From: Apostichopus japonicus
Taxonomy: Eukaryota; Echinodermata; Holothuroidea; Aspidochirotida; Stichopodidae
Assembly (NCBI RefSeq): GCF_037975245.1
Contig: NC_092572.1
Coordinates: 22,862,489-22,926,488, forward strand
Length of the DNA: 64,000 bases
Reading direction: 5' to 3'
Shown here: positions 12,520 through 21,300 of the stretch, piece by piece
Layout: each line of letters begins with the position of its first letter
Numbering within the stretch: position 1 is the stretch's first letter
Notes under the pieces: model-generated
Database searches by the model: none
Seen by the model: the letters and a program-made list of their open reading frames with translations, nothing else
Told to the model about the DNA's origin: nothing
Made by a program: the position numbers and the translations under genes

Positions 12520-12817
12520 GAAGCGGGCCATACATGAGGGCCAACCTGATCAAAAACCGAGTCTGTCCCAATTGGGCCACTACGTTAATGAATTAACTGT
12601 TGTCAAGGATTGGTGGCCTAAGGAAGAACCTAAGCTTTCCAAAGCAAAAAAACAAGTATGTGTTGAACATATCAATAATGTTTTGAAGTATGTTAACCAG
12701 AAGGGCCAAACTGTATTGTGCCCGAATGGGCACTGAGTGGGCTGGCCCTGGCCCAACCAGGCCCAATTCAACCGAGTGAAACCCAATTGGGCCCCAACTG
12801 GGCATGCTGGCTGGGTT
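12520..12817 (-). repeat. GGGCCC-rich dispersed element, copy 2 (inverted relative to copy 1)
   Basis: Contains CCCAATTGGGCCAC, GGGCCAAACTG and GGCCCAATTCAACC. The right terminal 44 bp (12772-12815) are exactly the reverse complement of 7495-7538. The centre differs from copy 1. Confidence 0.72.
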
Positions 12818-13274
12818 CTTACATCCGAAAGTGACGGCCTATCGTGTGGAATGTTGTGCAAGCATGCCATCATAAGTGTAGGCTATATCTAAAACCAGAA
12901 CAGAACTGAAACAGTGAAATGTTCATGGTACAAGAAAGAAGATATATATTGTTATATATTGTTATATTTATATAAAAAACTGAAGGAACAAGAGTGAATA
13001 AGGTAAGCAGTCGCGTTTTGTACTTCTTTATGATATATCGATCTCGCGGTACATCTTTAGTATCAGTCCAATTAAGAAAGTATAAGTTCTCATGCAGTCC
13101 CACCCAACATGACGACCCCCCCCCATCCCCAAATCCCCACCCATTCTCACCCCACTCCGTTCTTTACACAGACTACAAGGTGACTGAAAGTACCCTCTTT
13201 CACCATTACAAGTTATATTACCATGATAACATAATGTTTGAGCTCGATTTTTTTTCTGATCTGGGACTTCAGAG

Positions 13275-14055
13275 CATGGGCGGCGATCCGTACTTCCGAG
13301 TGGGGGGATATGACCTTGTTGACTATCTAAGCGTAGCGCCACCATGAGTTGGCGCGAAGCGTACAAGAAAATTTTGGGATTTACAAACCCTCTAGATGGC
13401 CGGTAACGGCACTTCCCAAGGTTTCCAAGTGGCATATACCCAACTTAAAATAGGGATATCATGTCCGAAATATCTCATAATCAGGATCCAAAATACTTTT
13501 TTTTTAATTTCGGGTGTTATTTTGGGAAAATTGCCCCCGTCAATCTTGTTTCAGGCGCTACGTTTGAATGTTCGAGAGCTCTTTTATATTATTCGATGAA
13601 GAAAATGGCCTCATGCAGGCTATTATAGGCCTATACACATGCAATACACAATAACACATAGTTACATTCCTAGGTACCGATTGCTATGGCATCCAGGTGA
13701 AACGTGTATTAAGCATTACCCTGGTAACATGAGATTCTCAGCTGTTCGAGGGAACATGTACGTGTGTAGGCCTACTATAGGACCTATATGAATACTATGA
13801 GGGTGCATATATGTACTATATCAGTATCGTGATAAAGATAAAGACTTTTTATTTGAAAAGATCGCACTGCGTTTATGGTAGGCGAGAAATGAAGCTAAAA
13901 AAGAGCCGTACATTCACAATGATGCATAAATGTAGGCATATAAATATACTAAACCCTGGCATTTAGTGGGGGGATATGGTGTATTACATCCCCTCCACCC
14001 ATTTTCATGGGGGGGATATATCCCCCCCCCCTTCCCCCCAGGATCGCCGCCCATG
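13275..14055. mobile_element. hAT-type non-autonomous element (copy A)
   Basis: A 781-bp element with 15-bp perfect inverted ends CATGGGCGGCGATCC / GGATCGCCGCCCATG and a perfect 8-bp target duplication CTTCAGAG (13267-13274 and 14056-14063). It contains the GGCGCGAAGCGTACAAG segment also found in copies G and B. No transposase. Confidence 0.85.
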
Positions 14056-14063
14056 CTTCAGAG

Positions 14064-15173
14064 CACATTATATATTTCTTTTTGGATATGAATATTTGTT
14101 AAACCATCTGGCCATTCACTCTTATTCTATACCGTATACTCAACTGTTCTCCGTTTCATTTATGCAGTTTGTAAATCTAATTATTAAGATGTTAATTTTA
14201 CTATTCCTTGAACTTTTCACGTACATCAAACGTCTTCCAGCCCCTGTGTTCCAAACGCGCTAGAATAACTGATATTTCAAGTGCGTCTTAAAGTGCGCAC
14301 ACCTTATACAGTCGAATATTGTGTATTCTTCGGTTGAAATTAATGATACTGAGAATGGATGATGTTTCTTGATAAGAAAAGTGATATTCTTAAGTTGTTT
14401 GCTTCACTTCCTTAAGGTAATTTTTTCCGTCCAGTGGTATAGGCCTATATTGACTTTCATTTGCCTGTGTTCTTCAGGGAGTTTGCTTTGTTCAAGCCTA
14501 TTAGGTGTGTTTTTTACAGATTTATTCCTCGGACCTTTCTGCGTGTTTTTTCTCTTCTCAATGTAATGATGAGCCTTTCTACCTTGCATTGATGTTAAGT
14601 ATTGAAGAACACCATTAATTAATTAGGGCCAAATGAATGAAACAAAACGCTTATATGTGTAAAAAAACTTCCAATATACCGCCTACCACAAATCAACGAG
14701 AATATTAAGATAGTTAAAATAAATAAAGATTTATATAAAAACAGATCATAAAAACATATTATGTTGACACTTAGGCTTATATAGGTCTAACATAAAAGTT
14801 AAATTACTTTTCTTTACCAGGTTAGCATTCACGATTTCAGGGTATTCATATATATAGGTGTCAATAAATCATACAGAAATATCAAGGGCAAATAAACAGT
14901 GCGGTACACAATTCTATGTGTGACCTGGGTAGAGAATAATAGTTTCTTTTCTTAATCAATGAACGGTAGCAAATAACAATTGTACTTATTCGTTACGATA
15001 ACCACACGTTCCAGCTACATATATTATCCAGAGAAGCAGTCTGTTCGTTTTCTCCGGGTTTTAGTTACCTTATCCTTTTGCACAGACGTCACTTCTCAAT
15101 CGATTTTGTTAAAATTAAATATGCAATAGTCTTTTGGCATTATTCGCTAGTTTTCGTTTCCTAAAATGGGAAG
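14064..15173. other. Upstream region of the UST-like gene
   Basis: No exon or clear core promoter recognised. An ATG at 15166 opens a three-codon upstream ORF whose TGA (15175-15177) overlaps the main start. Confidence 0.5.
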
Positions 15174-15351
15174 ATGAAGGCTTTATCACCTCGATACTTC
15201 CAGGCAATTCTTCCCATTTCGCTGGTAATTTTATACGTTTCATGGCGATTCTTGGATGTAACCATTGCTCCGAAAAGTACAACTGTTACAGTAAATAGAC
15301 CAGAGGAAACACCAAATGGTTACCAAGAAACCACCAGGGAAGAAAATAAAG
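15174..15351 (+). CDS. UST-like: UST-like exon 1: cytoplasmic tail, signal anchor, stem
   Basis: Encodes residues 1-59 plus one base of codon 60. It opens with MKALSPRYFQAILPISL and a hydrophobic run, then a Thr/Glu-rich stem. The donor is AAAG|GTGAGA (phase 1). An in-frame TAA lies four codons upstream of the ATG. Confidence 0.75.
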
Positions 15352-18300
15352 GTGAGAGGCAATGTCAGTGAGTACAGTGTACATGGTATACGTATGGAGG
15401 TAATGCTAGTGCATAATGTTTACACAATGGCAGGTCCACTGATACTGATAGTGTGTTCATGGTATACGTATGTAGGCGATGTTAGTGTGCAGTGTTTATA
15501 AGTCTACTGATAGTGTGTATACGGTATATGTACATAGGCAATGCTAGTGTGTAGTGTTAACAGATCTACTGACAGTGTGTACATGGTTTAGGCAATGCTA
15601 GTGTGTAGTGTTTACAGGTCTACTGACAGTGTGCACATCGTATAGGCAATGCTAGTGTGTAGTGTTTACAGATCTACTGACAGTGTGTACATGGTATATG
15701 CATAGCTAGTGTATAGTTTGTACAGGTCTACTCAAGGGCGGCGGAACCGGGGGGCACAGGGGGCACGTGCCCCCCCCCCCACTTTTCCTCAGGTTAAAAA
15801 TGTGCCCTTTTTCTACATAAAAATTGAGATGTCTCAAGTTAGCAAGAGGCCAGGGAACCAGAATGAACACTCGGGAAGGGCCGTTTCCAGCCATCTGAGG
15901 GGTTTGTAAAACCAAAAATTTTCTTGTACGCTCCGCGTCAACTGATGGTGGCGCTCCGCTCAGATAGTCGTGCATACAACTTTGCAAATCCTGGCTACGC
16001 CCCCGACTTTTAATGAATTTCTGTGGGTCAAACTCAAAGCTAATTCGAATGGAAAAAACTTGTTAAGATATTGACAAGAAATAAACTCTAATTCGGAAGA
16101 TTCCTACATTAGCAACTAGCATGATTTCACCTCATTTTGTCTCAAAAGAAAACTTGTTCCTTGTTTCCCAATTTGCACATTGGATATTGCAGTGCTAGTA
16201 TGCATATTTTCCTAGTTGTGTACATGGTATATGCATTACTAGTGTATAGTTTGTACAGGTCTACTGATAGTTGTGTACATGGTATATGCATTACTAGTGT
16301 ATAGTTTGTACAGGTCTACTGATAGTGTGTTAATGATGCATGGTATACATACTGTATATGGGCAATGCCAGTATACATTGTCTAGAGGTCTACTGATAAT
16401 GTGTACATGCTATACGTGTAAAGGCAATGCTTGTGTATCATATGTTCATAAGTCTTCTGATAGTGTGCACACGGTACACCTATAAAAGCAATGATAGTGT
16501 TTAGTGTTTATATGTCTAATGATAGTGTTAATGGTATTCGTACATTGGTAATGTTAGCTTTAAGGTGTGTACGCATATAGTGCTACTATTAGTATATACA
16601 TGGTATAAGTAGAAGCTACTGCACTCTCCTATGGCAGGACAGTGTATGTATATGTCTACAGGTACCATACCACATAGAGTAGTGTACATCCGGCAGATGA
16701 AGGTCCCTGAATTGACCTATGGGAGTGATGTTTAGGCCAGTGTTTTGTTTTCAGTTATAATCATTATCGTGGTTTTCTATGCATGTATGCTGAAATAATT
16801 TACCAATGGTGGTACAAAAAAAAATCGAAAAACAAATATATATTTATATATATATATGTGTGTCATGATAGTCGAAGTCATCAGCTATCATATACGTAGT
16901 TTTCAGTACGCTGCCCCATATTTGTGGAATCAACTTCCCATGAATATCCGCTATAAGCTCCATCTGTTCTTAATTTTAAAACGATGCTCAAGACTCACCT
17001 GTTTGGTTATGTTTTTTGATCACTCATCTTGTTTTTTCTCGTCGTATTTCTCGTTGATCAGGTTTGTGTTTTGTTGGCGAACAGAGGCATCTGAGATTAT
17101 GCGCATTATAAATGTACTTATTATCAAGGGCGTAGGAACCGGGGGGTTGGGGGCGCCAGCCCCCCCAGTGAAAAATGTGGAGGGCGGAAGTATCATTCCG
17201 CCCCCCCCCCCCCGCTTCGCAAGTCAGAAAACCCCTTTTTCATTTCCAAATGAGAAAAAAAAATCTCATTTGGAGCACCAAATTGCATCTAAGGCCAGGT
17301 TAAAATACAAAATTAAGTTTACAAAATGGAGTCGGTGTTGAAGTGTGCTATATTGCACCAAATTGCATCTGAGGCTACCTGGAAATGCAACAAATTTCAC
17401 CCCCTCCCCTTAAACCCCCCCACCAGGCCGGCCATCAGTCTTCAGCCCCCCACTCAAAAGTACATTCCTACGCCATGCTTATTATTATATAGTGGACAGG
17501 ACATATCAGTTTGAAATCTATAATCTATCCTCTAGCCACGTTGGAAAGTGACGAAATTAGTGTGTAATTCAACTGAGAAATTATGTGTGGTACGACACAT
17601 GGTAAAAAAAAGTCCATGATGAAACCTGGGATATTTTGTATATCTTTTCGTTGTTCAATACTGCCACCACTCGATCATAACATTGAAGAATCATGTTGCA
17701 ATTGCATGTTGCAAAAGCATGTTGCAATCTTCCATGGCGGATAAAAAATGTCTGTGTTTTTTTCGAAAACATTGCTTTCTTACAATTACACTTTTACAGT
17801 ATAAGTGGATAGTTATCAACAAAGTTGAAAAGAGCAAATAAACCCTTGACAAGAACGGAATTAGAACCAGTAACAGGTAACCGGATTGGAATCAGTCATC
17901 TATTCTCACTGAATGGAACCGCTAACTTCAGGATTATAATGAGTCATGTATTCTCACTGAATAGAACATCTAACTCCAAGATTAAAATGAGTCATACATT
18001 CTAACTGAATAGAACATCTTACTTCAGGATTAAAAGGAGTCATCATTTCTCACTGAATTGAACCACTAACTTCAGGATTGTAATGAGTCACTTTTTCTCA
18101 CTGAAGTAGTTTAATAAACATATCGAAATTGTCACATACTACTTTCTAGTGTAATAGTAATTGATAAACTATTCTAGACAATACGTTATACCAACCATGT
18201 TTGATTTCAGCAATGAGATTGGGATACGTATCAACACATATTAGTTTCCTAGAATTCTATAAATGTTAATATGACCTTAACGGGTAACTTTACGAAGAAG

Positions 18301-21300
18301 TTTAGTATTGATACGTCATAAAACTAGAACATTTTTATCGATAGTACTGTTTCTACAGCTGTTTCGGTCTTCAAGATATATAGCATATGCTTAATCTCTG
18401 GGAATGCTTATTCATTTATTTATTTTATCTTTAGGACTTGAGGGCTCCTGGGTGAATGCCTTTATGTTAATGTTAATCCATTATCGCAATTGTAATAAAT
18501 AGCCTAAGTTATAACAGATTCCTGTACGTTCATGTGAGCTTTTCAACAGGGGCTCCCAACTTACAACAAGCAAAGTTTGTTATCGACACATTTGTAACGT
18601 ATTACGAACAATATCATTTTATTTGCGACGAGTCAAAAACCTGATTATTTCCCATCTAGGTTTGTGTTGCATCTGTGGAACTGACATAATGTTCTGCGTT
18701 TGGACTAAATAGTCCAGTCACTTTTATTGACGAGCCTCATTGATTAGTTAAAATTGGTAAGGGAAAATAACCTTTACAGTACTTTTAGTCTACAATTTCA
18801 ACATCAATCTTGCACATTAAAGTCAACCCTCATTTCCTTCAAAGTCATCATGATATCGGCAACATTGATGATGCGAAGCTTTTCCAAATGTGGCTAAGAA
18901 TGACTTAAATATTAGCTAGACAGCGGTGTAATGAATCATTGTTTGGCAAACAATATGATGTTTCCCTACATTTAATATTTCACGCTTATCTCGTCCTTTG
19001 TTTCCCTTTTATATCATATTTTGACGTTACTCCGTAAACACAAATATGATTAGCAGTCAGTATCGATAAAAGGCGCCAGGGATACTTGTTTTATGCGGGT
19101 TACATTGCGACAGTCTGTGGATTTCTGCTGGTAGAAAGAAACCCATATCTATGCACACGTTCAAGTTCCTGTCTACAGTCTTGCCTCAAATCAGAGCGCG
19201 CGTGTTTAAAGTTTGACTTATACAGGCGCGTAGCCAAGGGGGGGGGGCGAAAGAGGCGACCCCCCCCCTCTTGAGCATATTCTTTTTGTACGTTTATGTG
19301 ATATCGCTAGTAATTTCGAATAGAAAATGCTTAGATTAAACTTGCAAGGCCTGGGAAGTGCCATTTTCTTATAAGTCTATAGACTATCGGTATCTTGCAT
19401 ATGTTTTCAAAGATTGAGGGACTAATCGATTTTCAGTTACATATTTTAGAATGATATTTTGCCAATGTTTCCCTAATATTGCTAAATATTATCTTTTTCT
19501 TTCGTATTTACTTATGCTTATATCCTCTAAAAAAAAACCTTTGTAGAGAAAAACACGACACTTTGAGTTAAGGGTCATTTAACGGTGCCAAGTCTCCAAG
19601 TTATCAATAATCCTACAGGAATTGGAAACATATAGATATCAATTAAAAAACATAGAATAACAGAATATTACACCAGGTCTGTAAATATCAAGCCAATTCG
19701 TCCCAATGTGTTTGTCTTTATTTCATATAAGCTAGCAACACGTGTTAATAGCAAGAGTGTTGCTAGGCAATATGTTGTATGTGTTTTGCTTGGTATTTAT
19801 AGTTGTGCGCCCTCTATTTCCTTATTTCCATCTCTTTTGCATAATATTTACCAGCCTTGGACAAACCTTTCACAGCACAAAGGGCCCTCGGTAAACCTAA
19901 AGGCGGGAAGGTGAGGTTCTTCATTCTTGCAATCAGAATTGTATATACATTATACACTAATTCAAACTGTTTATTGTTAATTGTCTGTTTGGGGGAAGGG
20001 TGGGGGGGGGATCTGCTGGGGGTATTACATCATTATAGGTCATTTATAGGTGCAACGTAGATATTTTGTCAAAACAGATTTATTAAAAGATATTGCATGA
20101 TATATTTGGCCTATGATAATCACGTCGTTAGTCCTAGTGTGGTTGGAAATAGAAAATATGACAATCTGAACAGACGACTGACAATGAATGAATTAAATGA
20201 ACGTTATGGTATAGGCGATTTATTAAATGCCGTGTATACAAAAACGGTGAAAATTAGGAACTTCTAAAATAATATTAATCATTAATTAAATAACTTTTTA
20301 ATTAAAAGATATAAATGCTTACTCGGGGGGGGGGGGCGAATTATGGTTGATATTGTCGGCTAATGCCCTGTTACCTACCTCACCTTGTTTATTTTTCATT
20401 GTTGACATTGGTTTGAGGCTGACTGAATGCAAATTTTGTGCAATTTATGTCTATTAATTATCGATAAATGTTTCCCAATTGACAAAAGTGTAATAAACTT
20501 CTTTTTTGTCCTTTTTCATGTTTCAGAAATATTTACTGATTTACAATAACGTTCCAAAGTGTGGGAGTCGATCTCTTGCCCATACCATTAAAGATATGTT
20601 CCAATATCGCAGAATTAATGATGTCAACGTTTCAGTTAGTATTCTGTTATGATATTCGACAACTTTCTGTGTTTTTTTATTCTAGCTCGTGAATGTACTT
20701 TAAGCACTTTCACCGAAACACGGCTCATAAGCAAACAACTACGTTCATAATTATATTTTCATTGCTAAGGTTACCTTCTTTAAACCAGAAATAATTCTTC
20801 CTGCCTTGCAGAAATGTCAGTGACACGTTTCGTTCGTAAATATATATATATATTTTTAATTGCAGAGCATAATATGCTATTAATTCGTTTTTTTTCTTCA
20901 GAAAATGGATAAGCGTAACATTAGTGTGTTAAAGAAGGCGTTTACAACTGTTGAAGCACCGGCTTATATTTCCGGTCACATGCCCTTCATAGCCCTTCAA
21001 CGGTAAGCAATGACACCTACAATATCCAATTGTTTGTTATGATATTTTGTGATAGTGCGTATTGCACTTGGGTTTAAGTGAATACAAAGAATTCAGGGAG
21101 CATGGTTGTTATATACCACCTTCTCTACTATGAACGATTAAAATGGGGAAAAAAAGAATAAATTCTTGTCATCGATATAAAATGGCTACTTGAGAGCCAA
21201 TCATCTGCAATTCAGGTCAAACTTGGAGCATACGGAACCACGTGACCCCCCCCCCCAGCAAATTCCTTCTAGCCCTGACCAGAATCATTTCAACGTACCG

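Noticed and set aside
12332-12736. 134-codon open frame with KAKKQVCVEHINNVLKYV
   Set aside because: It begins in MITE copy E and runs into the GGGCCC-rich element; no family recognised and the termini are repeat-derived.
16273-16485. Open frame MYMVYALLVYSLYRS
   Set aside because: Translation of the 60-65 bp minisatellite.
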